Origin: Emydura subglobosa
Lineage: Eukaryota > Chordata > Testudines > Chelidae
Reading direction: 5' to 3'
Length of the DNA: 64,000 nucleotides
NCBI GenBank assembly: GCA_007922225.1
Contig: ML680088.1
Span: 16,342,355 to 16,406,354, forward strand
In this document: positions 12,455 through 25,194 of the stretch, in pieces
Position numbering within the stretch: the first letter of the stretch is position 1
How the letters are laid out: each line of letters starts with the position of its first letter
The notes under the pieces: generated by a model
What the model saw: the letters and a program-made list of their open reading frames with translations, nothing else
The model's database searches: none
What the model was told of the DNA's origin: nothing
Program-made: the position numbers and the translations under genes

Positions 12455-12625
12455 TTGCTAGGTGGAACTGTCATCTATTCAGTGTAGTGATCAGCGAGCC
12501 CGATCAGGGCCCAGTCAAGGATCAGGGCCCCACCGTGCTAGGCGCTGTACATACACCTATCACAAAAAGTCAGTCCCTGCCCTAAAGAGCTGCCTGACTA
12601 AGTACAAGACAAGAGACAACAGATG
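12455..12625 (+). repeat. Ancient interspersed repeat fragment
   Basis: The phrases ACCGTGCTAGGCGCTGTACA, 'agtccctgccctaaagagct' and 'aagtacaagacaagagacaacagatgga' form the conserved string of a widespread amniote interspersed repeat (gtgctaggcgctgtacaaacac...agtccctgccc...gagcttacaatctaa). I recognise the pattern but cannot assign the family with certainty. Confidence 0.55.
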
Positions 12626-12789
12626 GATTCACTATTTCAGGCAAGGGCAGCACAATGCATCAGTGAGACAGTTGTGTTTAGTGTAATAAGCGACTGTCAC
12701 AGCCCACCAGCAGTCTACCCATTGTCCCGGCAGAGATGACTTTTAAGGCAAGAGCTGAAGGTGCGATCCTAGTGGCCTTGCAGATGTTA

Positions 12790-13690
12790 GAATCATAGAA
12801 TATTAGAGTTGGAAGGGACCTCAGAGGTCATCTAGTCCAACCCCCTACTCAAAGCAGGACTAACCTCAGCTAATCATCCAAGACAGGGCTTTGTCAAGCC
12901 TCAGCTTAAAAACCTCTAAAGATGGCGATTCCACCACCTCCCTAGGTAACCCATTCCAGTGCTTCACCAGCCTCCTAGTGAAAAACTTTTTCCTAATGTC
13001 CAACCTAGACCTCCCCAACTGCAACTTGAGACCGTTGCTCCTTGTTCTGTCATCTGCCACCACCGAGAACAGCCTAGCCCCATCCTCCCTGGAACCCCCT
13101 TTCAGGTAGTTAAAGGCTGCTATCAAATCCCCACTCATTTGTCTCTTTTGCAGACTAAACAAGCCCAGTTTCCTTAGCCCTCTCCTCATAAGAAGTCTTG
13201 TGCTCCAGCCCCCTAATCATTTTTGTTGCCCTCCGCTGTACTCTCTCCAACTTGTCTACATCCTTTTTGTAGTGGGGGGCCCAAAACTGGACACAATACT
13301 CTAAATGCGGCCTCACCAATGCTGAATAAAGGGGAATAATCACTTCCCGCGACCTGCTGGCAATGCTCCTCCTCCTAATGCAGCCCAGTATGCTATTAGC
13401 CTTCTTGACAACCAGGGCACACTGCTGACTCATATCCAACTTTTTATCCACTGTTACCCCAGGTCCTTTTCTGCAGAACTGCTGCCTAGCTTGTCAGTCC
13501 CCAGTCTATAGCTGTGCATGGGATTCTTCCTTCCTAAGTGGAGGACTCTGCACTTTTTTGTTGAACCTCATCTGATTTATTGTGGCCCAATCCTCCAGTT
13601 TGTTTAGGTCCTTCCATATCCTATCCCTACCTTCCAGGGTATCTACCACTCCCCCCAGCTTAGTGTCATCTGCAAACTTGCTGACTTGTT
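12790..13690 (-). mobile_element. CR1 LINE 3' fragment with broken reverse transcriptase
   Basis: On the plus strand the element opens with AATCATAGAATATTAGAGTT, the reverse complement of the CR1 3' tail, so the LINE runs on the minus strand. Minus-strand translation gives, from about 13690 down to 12866, the reverse transcriptase catalytic motif FADD, then the CR1 thumb/C-terminal motifs [48 protein letters not shown] and [20 protein letters not shown]. These lie in at least three frames, so frameshifts have broken the ORF. The 5' part is missing, as usual for 5'-truncated CR1 copies. It is a dead copy. Confidence 0.93.
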
Positions 13691-13699
13691 CTTCCATCC

Positions 13700-14135
13700 A
13701 TGCGGCAATGAGGGTCTGCCACTCCCTTGGACTGCTGCCCGCCACCACCAGCTGGAGACACAAACCACCTGATGACATTAATAGGCAGCAGGTTTCATGT
13801 AAACAGAAAAGAGCCCTTCGCCACACAGCGCGCAGTCAACCTGTGGAACTCGCTGCAGTGGGATGGTGTGAAGGCCAAATGTGTAACATGTTTCAAAAGC
13901 AAATTAGATAAGTTCAGAGAGGACAGGTCAGTCCATCTATCTCAGCCAAGAGGGTGAGAAATGCAACCCTGTGCTCTGGATGTCTATAAACCTCCAACTG
14001 CCAAAAGCTGGACCTGGATCACTCGAAATTGCCCTGGTTCTTTTCAGCCCCTCAGAAGCAGCTGGCACTGGCCACTGGGCTAGACGGCCCGTTGGACTGA
14101 CCCAGTGTGGCCGTTCTGATGTTCTTGTGTAAGGC
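13700..14135 (+). mobile_element. Second CR1-type LINE fragment, opposite orientation
   Basis: Plus-strand frames carry the LINE C-terminal signature around 13780-13925: VNLWNSLQ, then FKSKLDKFRED. They are followed by the CR1 3' UTR phrases 'gccactgggctagacggccc' and 'gactgacccagtgtggccg' and the tail 'ttctgatgttcttgtg'. It abuts the minus-strand CR1 at about 13690-13700, so the two fragments are arranged with their 3' ends pointing outward. It represents a different CR1 subfamily from its neighbour and is degenerate. Confidence 0.85.
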
Positions 14136-17100
14136 GGCAATGGGACAGGGCGATGGCAAAACTGTCTTAGATCCAAATCGTCAAAGGTATTTACACACCT
14201 AACTGCTGGGCCTTTGGGCTTTATTCACAGGTCTGTCTAGACCTGTAAAAGAAAGTACCGAGGGCATGCGCCAGCCTAAGTGACTGACACGCCTGGGCGT
14301 GTGCTTCCCACCTCTGCCCTTCACTGTGGCACCCAGATTTCCCCCTTCCTTCCCCTCCCTGGGCACTGGCGGGAAGGCCGTGCTCATGAGCTCGCCCCGC
14401 AGGCACTGGCTGTAGAACGGGCAGCATTCGGGCTCCAGGCGCACACCGGCCAGCAGCCCAAGGAGATCCACAGCCAGGCTTTCAAGGCCAAGTAAGGGAG
14501 CCCTGCCTGTGTCAGGGGCGGCAGCACCTCTTCCCATTGGGCAGGGGCCGAGGGGTAAAGATGCTGCTGGACAGCAGCAGGCGCATGGCAGGGCTTAATT
14601 AGCTCAACGTCCTTTAAAGTCTTCTGTCCAGCCGACAGCTCATTGGTCCAAGGCTCCAGAGACCATGCCCTGGGCATGATGAATTTGGAGAAGGCCAGCG
14701 AGCCGCGTAACGCACAGCCCAGCGCCATCCTGTGTGGCGCATACATGCCTGATGCTTGCTACGACCTAAGTGGGCTTTGCCAGTGAGCCAGTGTGACGGC
14801 AAAGCCAGACTCTACGGCCACACCCATGCAGCTCTTACCCTGGCCCACTGGACAGCGAAGGCCTCTTTACTCCGCTGCTTTTCTCCCTGCCCTAGCAGCC
14901 AGCCTTAGCCCACCACAGAGCAGAAACCGCTTCCCTTCCGCTTCTGTCCGGCCATGACAGCCAGGCTGCTCCTGCCAGCCAGTTCGCTGCTGAAGATCTC
15001 CTCACCAGTGATCGGTGCTGCCCCTGCTCCAGTTCATCACGCAGAATGATGCAGACAGAACCTTGTCCTTCTTGACCAACGTGAGTCAGCAAAGCAGCCA
15101 CAATGTCAGCTGTGTCCTGACCTGCCAGGGCTTGCCATCACCGATGGCGTTATTCAGAGGCTGTGGTAGATACTGAGCTACCTACCATGTGGCAGGGTCA
15201 GTTGTGGAGTCCAATTAGAGAAGTGAGAGCTTGAGAAAATAAAAGAGAAAGGAAGCCACTAGATTGGAAACGTGCACTGAACTCGCTGTTTGGAGTCCGC
15301 GGAGCAGCCCAAATCAAAGACGCTATACACTGGCCTCATAAGCGGCCTGTGTGTAATTCACCCTACTGCTCAGCTTTGCACTCTGATGCATGGTGATTCT
15401 CCTGTATGTCACGCTATCGGAAGCTGGATGCCTGGATCCCCTGTACTCACTCCCTGGGATATTCCCCAGAGTACAATCTGGACTGTTGACCAACCGTGTC
15501 TCCTTAACGCTCTAGCTTGGAGTGCCTTTTACACTGCTTTGCTGTCAGCCCAGCCCCGCTCACACATCCTTCAGCATGCAAAGTCCCGCCCAGCTGACTA
15601 CATGAATGTTTTCCCAGCCACCCACAATTTACATACGGGCGACACCCGCATATTCCTCGCGCCAGCCTTGCACCCCTGACACATGTGTCTTGATTGCTCC
15701 TGGATAGTACAAGCTCATCGGAAGTGCGGCATTTCAACAAAGGAAAATGATTAGGCAACAGCCTTCCTGTTCCAAGTGGCGTTCCCCATCCAATTCAATC
15801 TAGACACACCTGGGTCAAGAGCAAACAATAAAACAAGTTTGTTAACTACAGAAAGCTGATTTTAAGTGACTCCAAGTGATAAGGCATTCAGGCCAGAACT
15901 GGCTACTAAAGGAATAAAAAGATAAAAGCACGTGCTAATTCCTAAGCTTTCACAAGCTAAGTGAAAAGGTTTTGTCTCACCATAGGTGGCAGTAAATTTC
16001 ACTGCCTGGGTCTCCGTCCAGCCTGGAACCACGCCCCCTTCGTGCAGTGCTTTGAAAGGCCTGGAGCACAAAGCTAGGCGCAGAGAGATGATGTGGTGAT
16101 CACTGTCTCCTAGCTGGTATACTCCTCTCCCCTCTTTGCAAATTACCTCAGGGTCGTCCGTGGAGCTGCAGCCATTCTTACCAGCCAGGGATCTGGTCCC
16201 GTACTTGTAACTAGCTTGTATGAATGGACACCCACCCCACTACTCGGCTGGATCCCTGTGAATCTGTGCCTCCCGGCTCCCTCACAAGCGGCAGACCTTC
16301 ACAGACGGCACCCCTACAGCAGCTTAGCCCTCGCGGCGTATTGCACCATTAGCTAACGTCATGGAACTGAGCAGCTTCCCTCGGTGGCCGGAGACGCCCA
16401 GGACCGGTCCAGCAGCACAGCAAACAGCAAAGCTGCCTGTTGCCTGCCCACCTGCCCTGAGCCTGAGGAGCTGTTGCTGCGGCCCGTCCTCAGCGAGGCC
16501 TGCCGCCTGAGCCCACCTGAAACCCGCAGCAAAACTGCCATTGGCCTCGGTTGAACCAGGAGGTGGTTGCTTAGGCCCTGATCCTGAAAGGTATTTAGGC
16601 ACCCAGTGGGAGTTAGGCACCTAGAGACCTTTGACGAGCTGGGCCTCAGTGTTCCCTTGCTAAATGTACCATTTCCTCACAGTTGTTTCCACCAGGGATC
16701 ATTTCCCTTCCCCCCACCCCACTGAAAGTTGTACATAATCCAGCAGTGTACAGAAACCTCCCTAGTCAGAACATCACTGCGCATCCCTCAGCCTGCTTTT
16801 TTCCCCCTTATGGCAAGCCCTATAAATCCTACATCCACGGGGTGCCCACCTGCTCTGTAATCAGGGCATTCGTTCACACAGGCACTCGGCTTGTTCTGTG
16901 ACCTATACCTCACCGCGTCTGTGCGGAAAGATCAACTGGTGTATTCCCTATCGTCTCTGCACCAAGATAAAATGCTTTGCAGGGTTTGTTGCTCCCCCTA
17001 GAGCCGGATAGCATGGCTCTCAGGCGGAGAATGACAAGGATTCAGAGTGGTCTGAAATTCACTGGAGTTGGTTTGGGTTTTTTTTTTTAAACAACGTCAC

Positions 17101-19640
17101 TCGGTTTCCTAACAGGCAAGGCAGCGTGTGTTTCCTTGCCATCAGGCAGGGGGTCCTGGGTGGTGTTTGTGCATTAACTGATTGCTTATCAGAGGCAGCT
17201 GATGCCATGATTAATTTGGCAGGGGAAAATGGAAGGAATAGATGGCACAGGGCATCGCTGAGAACCAGTTGGAGCTCAGCTGGGTCCAGCCCACTGCTGG
17301 GGGCAAGCAGCAAGAGATAATTTGCTATGGAAACCATTAACCATGGCTAAGCCCTGCCCCTAGGCCCTCCCATAGCCATTAGCCCCTGAGTTGGGAACGG
17401 TAACCCCTAAAGAAGCTATGTTTTTTAAGGTGAGGAAGGGTCGCACACCCGCTTTGGAAAGATCATCAAACTAATCTGCTTTACTTACCACACTTCTTGT
17501 CCCTCCAGTGCAGCATATACACCTGTGAACAGCATGCTGCATGTTTGGGTACCCAGACACACAGGTTATTTCAGATAACCAGACGGCCACCCTATTAGCA
17601 GGAGTTGTGATCACCAGGATTTGGAGGGGCAGCCCACGCTGGGTGACCCGATTCCTTACTGATCCAGACAGGTGAAATCAGAATGAGAAGTGAGATCCAT
17701 CTTCCCGGGACCAGAGGTGTCTGTATCAAGCAGCTGCTCTCTCACTTCCTTTCTACTCCAAACTGGCTGTGGGTTAGAACTTAGAGTGCACAGCCTTTTA
17801 GATGAAAGGGTGCAAGAAATGTGTGGACTAGTCCTTGTTCTACAACCAGCGTAGCTGCCTCTGAGCTGACCCCTACCTGTAGACGTGTGCAAGAAGGGTT
17901 TGAGCTACAGGCAGCCACAGCTTTTTCAGAGACTCTAGGATGGGCTCGACCTGTATATTCCCATACAGACAGAGAAGTAGCTGTTATTCATCCTGGATAC
18001 CCTGGTGTTCCCCACTAAGAACTCAATTCCTAGAACAATTAATGAAACCGCAACCCCGCAGTACATCACTGAGAGCAGGCGACCTTGTAGCCCACCTAGT
18101 TTCTCAATAGGTTTAAAAATCCTCTGCACTCCACAGAGAGAAGTAAAATCCATAGAGCATTCAGCATGGCATCCAGGGACTTGCATAAATGCACACCCAG
18201 CCAGCAGAGTAAAGAAAGTGCACAAACAGCGCTGAAGAATAAGTAGTTATTTAAATACTTGAGCGTGAAGAGTCTCCATGTAAACAATGGTCGAGCCAAG
18301 AGGAGATGGCTGTTGGACAGCCACTATTCCCCAGTCTGGTCTTCCCTAGTTTTTGCCAGAGGATAGATTGGAGGTCTCAGATATCAGCTGTGAGCTTTCT
18401 CAGTCTTTAGCTGAACCGGTGGGGTGTTAAATCGTTACTAGAGATTTATTTCTATTCGGGCATTTGAGTTAGATAAGTGGGAACAAACACAACCAAGACC
18501 CTTTCAGCAAGATCTTCAGCTGGTTTTTAATCGGCGTAGCTCCATTTGTAGTCAAACCCATTCACACCAGCTAACGATCTGGTACAAAATGTTTTAAACA
18601 CTGTAGATAAAAAAAAGAGTCCCTATCTCAGGTAATAAAAATCATACCAACATGACTTTGGAATGTTAGAGTTGTGCCCAGTTTGGCTCTAGGGCTGATC
18701 CCACCCAAATTTACACAAAGGGGTAACTTCATGCACTTGAGCAGGTCTACTGAATTCAACACTCTGCCCTTTCGATTGAAGTTTGAGCCAGCTCACCAGC
18801 CACATCTCTGAGACCTCCCACCAGACGCCCACCAGAATGCATCGATGTGGGTGGAGCTCCAAGTGTCTGCAAGATGGAGGCCGTTGTACATGCTCTGTCA
18901 ATCCTGTTCCATCTGCCTTGTGGTGGAAGATGACATCCAGCCTAGCCAGGGCCAGATGGTGGTGATTTATTGCCATCACAGCAGAGCTTGTTCTCCTTTA
19001 GCACTGTCCGCTTGGCCCTCTGGGAGATGGGTGTGTTGCGCTCTGGGTCAGTGTTGCAGGAGCACATTTGGGCAAGTCGTATGCGGCCAGAACTCATTTC
19101 CCCGCCTTCTAACCACACCAAGTGGCCTTCATTCCTGTTCCAACGTTCCAGACACAGTTGGTGTCCCCTCACTTTCATAGGTGCAAATTATTTACATCAG
19201 GCAGAGAGCTGTTTCCATAAAGCAGAAGGGATCCCACTGCATTTTAAGGCTCCTGTATGAATATTTTTGTTTCCTTCCCCCCATCCATTCGGGTCATTGT
19301 CACACACTAAGTCCCCCAGTAGGGGCTGAGCAGATTGAGCGATAAATTAACATATTCCTCCAACAGCTCTTAGAACCCCATGAGCAGCGTGTATCTGATA
19401 GACAAGCGTAGCTCCATGTAAAGCTTTCCCACTTGCTTGGGTAAATGATTTGTGTTGTAACCTTCTACGAAAGTGTCTTTGCCTAAAGGAACAGCCTGTC
19501 AGACGGGTAACTATTACTCCACTTTATTCCTTTCTTTAAACGTTGTTACTGAAAACAGGAAAGCAAAGAAATTACGGCTATCATTTTCCAGCTCAGGTGC
19601 CTTCTGGCAGATGCTTTCGATAAACACAAGTTACTGAGCT
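14136..19640. other. Intergenic DNA without recognised genes
   Basis: No exon was recognised. Segments reminiscent of amniote interspersed repeats are present: 'aaaggtatttaggcacc' at about 16588-16625 and a related string at about 14180-14215, and 'acaagtttgttaactacagaaagctgattttaagtgac', a string seen in turtle repeats, at about 15833-15875. A GATA/E-box-rich patch lies at 17150-17230. The long open frames at 14.2-14.8 kb and 15.3-15.7 kb lack similarity to any family I know. Confidence 0.5.
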
Positions 19641-19745
19641 CAGGGCAGGAGGAACTGGGTGACGTTCTCTGACCTTTGTTATACCGGAGGTCAGATTAAA
19701 TGCTCTAATGGTCCATTCTGGACTTAAAAAATACGATTCTAACAG
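19640..19745 (+). repeat. CR1 3' end fragment
   Basis: The string 'gacgttctctgacctttgttataccggaggtcagattaaatgctctaatggtcc' followed by 'ttctggacttaaaaaatacgattct' is a decayed CR1 3' UTR (standard pattern: ctctggcctgtgttatacaggaggtcagactagatgat...ggtcccttctggccttaaaatctatgaatc). It is a solo 3' fragment. Confidence 0.75.
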
Positions 19746-20834
19746 TAGGCAACTAAGAGTGACCTAATGCGTTAGCATACGCCATCCTCCAGCTAGCTAC
19801 GATACTAGGAAGTGTCCTTCCCCAGGGACAAGTTAGTCCACAAGAGTCATTCGATTTTCCTCTTTCAAACCAGTTTCTTGCCTGTAGCTTAGAGCTGCTC
19901 AGAAAACGGTAATTCTTCTCCACACAACATTAAAAAAGAAATTTTTGTCTTTTAAACATTTTTTCTACTTAAATTTTCGTTTTCAATGAAAACTGAAGAG
20001 ACAAACTGAATTTCTTTTCTATTTTCATAAGCTTCCCCCTCCCCCCTCAAAAAACTGGAAAATAGCTAAACAAACATTTGTCTTGAAAGAAAAAAAAAAG
20101 TTTGACTGAAAAACGTTAACTGGCTTCTACTGTTGCTGTATAAAAGACCCATACAAACAACTGAGGAAATTGACTGTTCACAGGAGGCACAGTGTCCTCT
20201 GTGCCAACAGCTTTCAAATTCAACAGTAAATATTTCCTCTCTAATCTCTATCATGTCTAGGAATGTTAGAGGAGATTTGTAACAATAGTCAGGAGGGGAA
20301 AAAAATCAGACAGTGTGATTATTAAGTTCTGCCATCATCAATTTCACATCTTCTAACAGAGACAGTTCCACCAGGAAGTTTTGGCTCTTAGCAGTGAAGA
20401 ATTAACATTGAAGTTGCTGGCTTGTGTCAGTTTGTGTAGCATTATTTAGCATCTCCCTCCATTCCCTGCCTCCTGCCATAACACTAAATGCAGATGACAA
20501 GCCGGGTGCTGAAATTGATGTATGGCTATGGCATTTTTGTAGATTTCCATGCTGTCTCGGTTCCTGCAGTTATTCTTTTGTGCTGCTGCAGTTATTTAAA
20601 AAAAATGAATGTTAATGTCGGGGAAAGGTTTTATTTCCTGTGGTGGAGCAGCGGCAACACAACCTGAGACACTTGGGACAGGGAGGGGGGAAGAGAGCAC
20701 TGGCTTTTGAAAGAAGATTAATTGACAAAAGCGAGTAATAAGCAGTCTTGTACTACCACATACTGTACACGATTTCTCTCTTTAATTAAAGAGACACGGG
20801 CTCTGGGGACTAGAACTCAAGAGAACCAGACTAT

Positions 20835-21119
20835 ATCTACACTGCCGGCGAAATTCAGCAGTAGTTGACGGGAGATACGCAAGTTATGTAGAGTAGCTTG
20901 CATATCTCCTGTCGACTTCCTAACTTCTACCTACCGCAGTGTCCCCACTATGCTGCGCTGATGGGAAATGCCCTCCCGTCGATGCGGTGTTACTCTTTTT
21001 TGCAGGGATGGATTAATGGCGTTGCCTTCCGGATCGATTAAGCGGGTCTCCACTGCTGCTCAAATTGATCCCACAGAATCGATCTGACGGTGCCAACAGC
21101 ACCGCCATCAGTATAGACT
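20835..21119. mobile_element. MITE with TCTACAC-type ends (copy A)
   Basis: The element is bounded by ATCTACACTG on the left and the inverted CAGTATAGAC on the right. The interior has short inverted tracts (GGGAGATACGCAAGTTATG against 'gcttgcatatctcct'), TCGAC and GATCGAT motifs, as in the non-autonomous DNA transposons abundant in turtle genomes. No coding capacity. Confidence 0.65.
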
Positions 21120-21149
21120 TAGGTCCAGTTTCTATGCTAGCGCTGCCAG

Positions 21150-21240
21150 CGGCCTGCTGAGTAACTTGGGGCAAGTCACTTGACTGCCCATATTTCTCCT
21201 TCCACTCTTTGTCTGTCTCAGTTGTAAGATCTCAGAGCTG
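21150..21240 (+). repeat. MIR-like SINE relic
   Basis: The sequence 'gagtaacttggggcaagtcacttgac' followed by a pyrimidine-rich stretch and 'gtctcagttgtaagatc' matches the core of MIR (gaccttgggcaagtcacttaac...cctcagtttcc...tgtaaaatg). It is diverged, with approximate ends. Confidence 0.55.
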
Positions 21241-21465
21241 GTCTATACTGACAATTTACAGCAGCATAGTTGCATCTCTCAGGGGATGAGAAAAAATCCA
21301 CATCCCAAGAGACCTAGGTAAGCCAGCGGAAGACTTCTTCCATCGACCTAGCTACTGCCTCTCAGGGAGCTGGGTTAACTACAGCAATGGGAGAGCCCCT
21401 CCCACCACTGTAGTGTCTACACTGCAGCACTGTAACAGCACCACTGTAATGTTTTAAGTGTAGAC
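21241..21465. mobile_element. MITE with TCTACAC-type ends (copy B)
   Basis: Bounded by GTCTATACTG on the left and the inverted AAGTGTAGACA on the right. Inside are 'tctcaggggatgagaaaaaatccacatccc', 'cttcttccatcgacctagctactgcctctcagggag' and 'gtagtgtctacactg', the standard layout of a common turtle MITE. Degenerate and without an ORF. Confidence 0.75.
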
Positions 21466-21689
21466 ACAGCCTACAGGTCTATTTTCCCTGCAGTATTAAG
21501 CTGGGCTCTGACTCAGGTGTTGCCCCTACAAGCAAGTTTCTCCTTTTTGTACAATTTTATTTTAAGCTTTACTTGGCTCAATTGACGTATAAGTTTCGAA
21601 TGGGGCTGATGGAGATCTGCCGGGGGGGGGGGGGATTCGAGGGGATTCGAAGAGAAGGGGATTTGGCTGGGGGAAGCTAGGAGGAAGGA

Positions 21690-21990
21690 TTAGGACTTGC
21701 GGTTGGCAGCTGGATGGGAATTTTGCAACAAAACAGTTTTCCCATCAGAAAATGCCCATTTGCCAAACTTTTCACAGGAATGAACCAGTTGCAACTCAGC
21801 TTTTCTGGGGACAGTTTCCTCGGGTCCAGGGTGGAATTTCTGGTTAAACCCAGAGAGAGAGGGAGACCCACTCCACTATAGCCTGGTGGGAAGGGCACTC
21901 ACCTGGGACGGGGACACCAGTCGAGTCCCTGGTTTGCTTGATTCAGACTCAGGCCTCTCCCATCCCCAGCAAGCTCCCTACGCCACAGGC
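21690..21990 (+). repeat. Interspersed repeat with tRNA-like module
   Basis: An A/T-rich segment ('ttttgcaacaaaacagttttcccatcagaaaa') is followed by 'cccagagagagagggagacccac' and then by a tRNA-like module at about 21879-21933 with an A-box-like TAGCCTGGTGGG, 'gggcactcacctggga', and a B-box-like CAGTCGAGTCCCTGG. This combination is a recurrent sauropsid repeat. The module has no complete cloverleaf and is not a tRNA gene. Confidence 0.5.
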
Positions 21991-24390
21991 TGTCAGCTGG
22001 ACTGGAGGCATCTCTCTCTGGCCTGCTGCAGCACAGGAAAATGTTCGAAATCCCACAAAGGTCCCTGAGCCCGGCAGCTGGCTCCTGTCCCATGCTAATG
22101 AGGCTGGACTGAGAGCAGGGGCTCGGGCGGGAGAGCAGGGGGTGCTCTGATGAGGTGTCAGTGTGCATTAAAGGGCAGGCGGGCCGATGTGAGTGGTAAA
22201 GAGCTGGGGGGATCTTGGCTGGAAGCGGGGGCTTTACCTGGACACCAGCTTCAATCCCCCTTTGTTCCAAGGCTTCAGTTCACCTCCAGATCCTTCTGCG
22301 GTGAGGGGCTCTGCCAGTCCCACTGCAGCCCCAGCTCCTCTGGAGCGTCTTTCCCTCAGCTCCCCCCCTGCCTTGGACTCACAACTCTCTTTGATGAGGG
22401 ACTTCACCACCCTCCTTTCTCCTTGGGGCTGGCCCGGGATTCAAACAAGCTTCCCCAGCCCCGTCGCTGGGCTCTAGCCCTGTTCCAGAGCTGCTCTCAG
22501 TCGCCAGTCCCCTCGGCCCAGGGCCTCCCCGTTAGGATGGGGCTGATTCAGGTACACTTCCCCAGCCCCCCGGCTCCCTTCTGGTTCCCATCCAAGGGAG
22601 CCCCTCTCCTGACTCAATGCTCTCCCATAATTCTCCATCCAAGCCATCTTTGCACTCTATCCTCTGGGGAGTCACCCAACAGCTGGATGTCATCACGTTA
22701 AGGACCCAGCTCTCTGCCGGCAACCTGGCCCGGTTCCCCAGCTCGTCTGCTTCTCCATTGAACAGCTGTGTCCTTACCAGAGCCATGGCCCAGAACGGGC
22801 CGGCTGGCATCGCTTGGGACCTCCTGCTTGAAGCCATCTCGCACCGCCCTAGAGCTCTCCATGTCGCAGCCCCCCGCTAAGAACGAATGACAGCAGCTCC
22901 TCTCCGACGCAGCACACCTAGATCACGCCAGCAGGCCGGAAAGACATGTTGTGACTTACAGATCCGCCCCCTTCAGCTTGGCGAGGAGCTGCACACTGCG
23001 AGTGTGGACAGGGCTTTTGCTCTTCTCCTGGCTGGAGTGGAGTTCAGCACACACCGCGCTCCCCCCTCCGTCACAGGCTTCCCGCTCATTGCTTTCAGCC
23101 GAGCAATCAGCCTGGTGATTAAAAATGGAAATTTGTGGTGTTTCCGTCCCCCTTCGCCCCTACTTCCCTCCTCCCTGTTGACGTGGATCACCCAAGGGCC
23201 AGCAGTATAAATTCCCAGGACACCCTGAGCCCCGCTTCCATCTCCTGAAAGCAGTCGTGATTTTAAACCCCTCTTTGCCCATCTTTCCAGCCAGCTAGAA
23301 GGGGACAAAGCGAGCGCAGCTGGCACCTTTGTTCTCCCACTAGCTGGGTGGGGCTTGGGGGAGGCATTAAGATGACAACTGCACTGGGAAAATGCCAAGC
23401 TGTGGCCTCCACCCGCTCGGAGTCTCACCTGCTGGCTGGGTCAGGGGCCGGAACGTTTCTTGTGTCTCACAGCACTTCCCGGCTTTGAGCACGCAAGGGG
23501 AGTAACCCACTAGCCGAGTTTGCAGTGTTCCCCTCAAGCGTAGTCCACACAGAGGATAATAGCCTACTACTGCCACCAGCAGACAGACTCACTCCTCCAG
23601 CTGATGTGGCAAAGACCTGCTTTTGGAGAGCTGCAGGGCTGAGGTTGTAGCCCTGCGGTGAGTCTCGTACACTCTACCCCTTTACTCCTGGCAGGCCACA
23701 GGGGAGACACTCCCCCACACCTCATCCCCGGGGAAAAGAGGGCTTTCTCCTGCCTGCTGCTGGGGAAGAGGCGGAGATGTTACGTTCCCACCTGGCTGCT
23801 GGGCCTTTCCTCTCCCAGGAAGTCTCCAACCAGCTCTTCCCTCCTGCTCAAAGTCCTGCACCATGAAGGAGAAGGAAGAAGTCAATTAGCGGCCCCAAGA
23901 GAAGTCTGCCATAGCCTAGGACTCAGCCAAGAGGCTCGCTGCTCATGGAGGTATGGCCGCACTAACAGAAACAGAAGAGCCCAAAGCCCAGAGGTTTGCC
24001 TTAAACGTGCACTAAGCACAGCTGATGGGAAGGTAGCCAACGTGGGACTGGGGTTAGGGAGAGAAGGGCCGGGCTAGAGGAAGAGCCACCAGCAGGAACT
24101 TGCTCATCTTTACTGAAGCAGCATCTCCCAAGAGCCTCCTGCCGGTGGCCAGGGAGCGGCCCACCTGCCAATGGGCGCTAGGGCCTATGGAGCGCACTGG
24201 GCTAAGGACATCTCTACTCCCGCAGGAGCTGAGGCAGGCGTCTCTCTGCAGGACAAGACAGAAAACTGAGTAGCAACAGCAGGTTCCCACTCAGTGGGAC
24301 ACATGAATGGGGTCGGGATGTGCTACAGAACAGACGCAGCTTTAAGGCATGCTGTCAATGCCCCAGGGCTCAGACACACAGGCAAGGCCA
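21991..24390. other. GC-rich intergenic DNA
   Basis: Several long open frames on both strands (for example 22150-22701 plus and 22973-23428 minus) arise from GC-rich, stop-poor sequence. They show no family motifs, no splice-consistent continuation and no similarity I recognise. A TATAAA-like string stands at about 23207 but has no supporting gene. I see no supported feature. Confidence 0.5.
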
Positions 24391-24575
24391 TGTCTATACG
24401 GAGGTTCAAGCGGTGTGACTAAATCGGTTTAATAACCCCAGTTAAGCAGTGCACACCCCTACATGGACACCCATGGAATTTGATTTAAGCCTCAATTAGT
24501 GATTTAGCTTAAGTCGATTTCTCACTGAATTAAGCTGAATCCATAGAAGTCAGGTTTGCACCGGTGTAACTGCAC
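24391..24575. mobile_element. MITE with TCTACAC-type end (copy C)
   Basis: Begins with TGTCTATACG and continues with 'ggtgtgactaaatcggttta' and 'taagtcgatttctcactgaattaagctga', short motifs typical of the same MITE group. The right terminus is decayed, so the end is approximate. Confidence 0.45.
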
Positions 24576-25194
24576 TGAGCCAGAACACACACACCTTTAC
24601 TAACCCAACCGGACCAATCGCCAAAATGGGAGACGACCATTGGCTATTCCTAAGCCCAGCTATTTCCCTGCAAGCTGCCTGCTAACTTCAGGGCATCTCA
24701 CTACTACTGATACTGCAACACACACGGAGGGTGGAAATGAGTGTCTCGCAAACAATTGTTTAAAAAAAAATTTCAGGTTGGAAATAAATGCCACGGGCTC
24801 TCGTTTAGCAGATGATTTATATTTATATTATATTATATTTATATTTTAACATCTTTCTTTGCTTTATGTTCAAGGGCAGGGCTTTTTTATTTTGTTTTTT
24901 TAACACCTAAGACGCATTTCTGGAAAAAAAACACGCTTCCTGGGCAGCCCATGTGCCAAGAGATAAGAAGCATGCTGTACACACAACAATTAATATGGTG
25001 CACAGGGAAAGGAGCAGGGAGCTGCAAAAGGCAGCTGGGAATGAAAAGTGTGCTCAGAAAGCATAATAAACTAGTATTTCCAGTCCAACTCCTCCCGCCA
25101 GCTTTGTCTCATTTCCCCACTGTGAAAAATAACCCCCAAACCATTAGTAAGTAAACAGGGCAGACGGACAGCTAAAAGAAACACTGTTGTTTAC

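Noticed and set aside
21879..21933. Possible tRNA gene
   Set aside because: A- and B-box-like strings are present but no complete cloverleaf can be folded; it is part of an interspersed repeat.
23195..23225. TATA-box-like string (GCAGTATAAATTCCC)
   Set aside because: No transcription unit, first exon or conserved reading frame follows it on either strand.
22150..23428. Long open frames on both strands (up to 183 codons)
   Set aside because: GC-rich, stop-poor DNA; no domain motifs, no splice-consistent partner exons and no similarity to known families.
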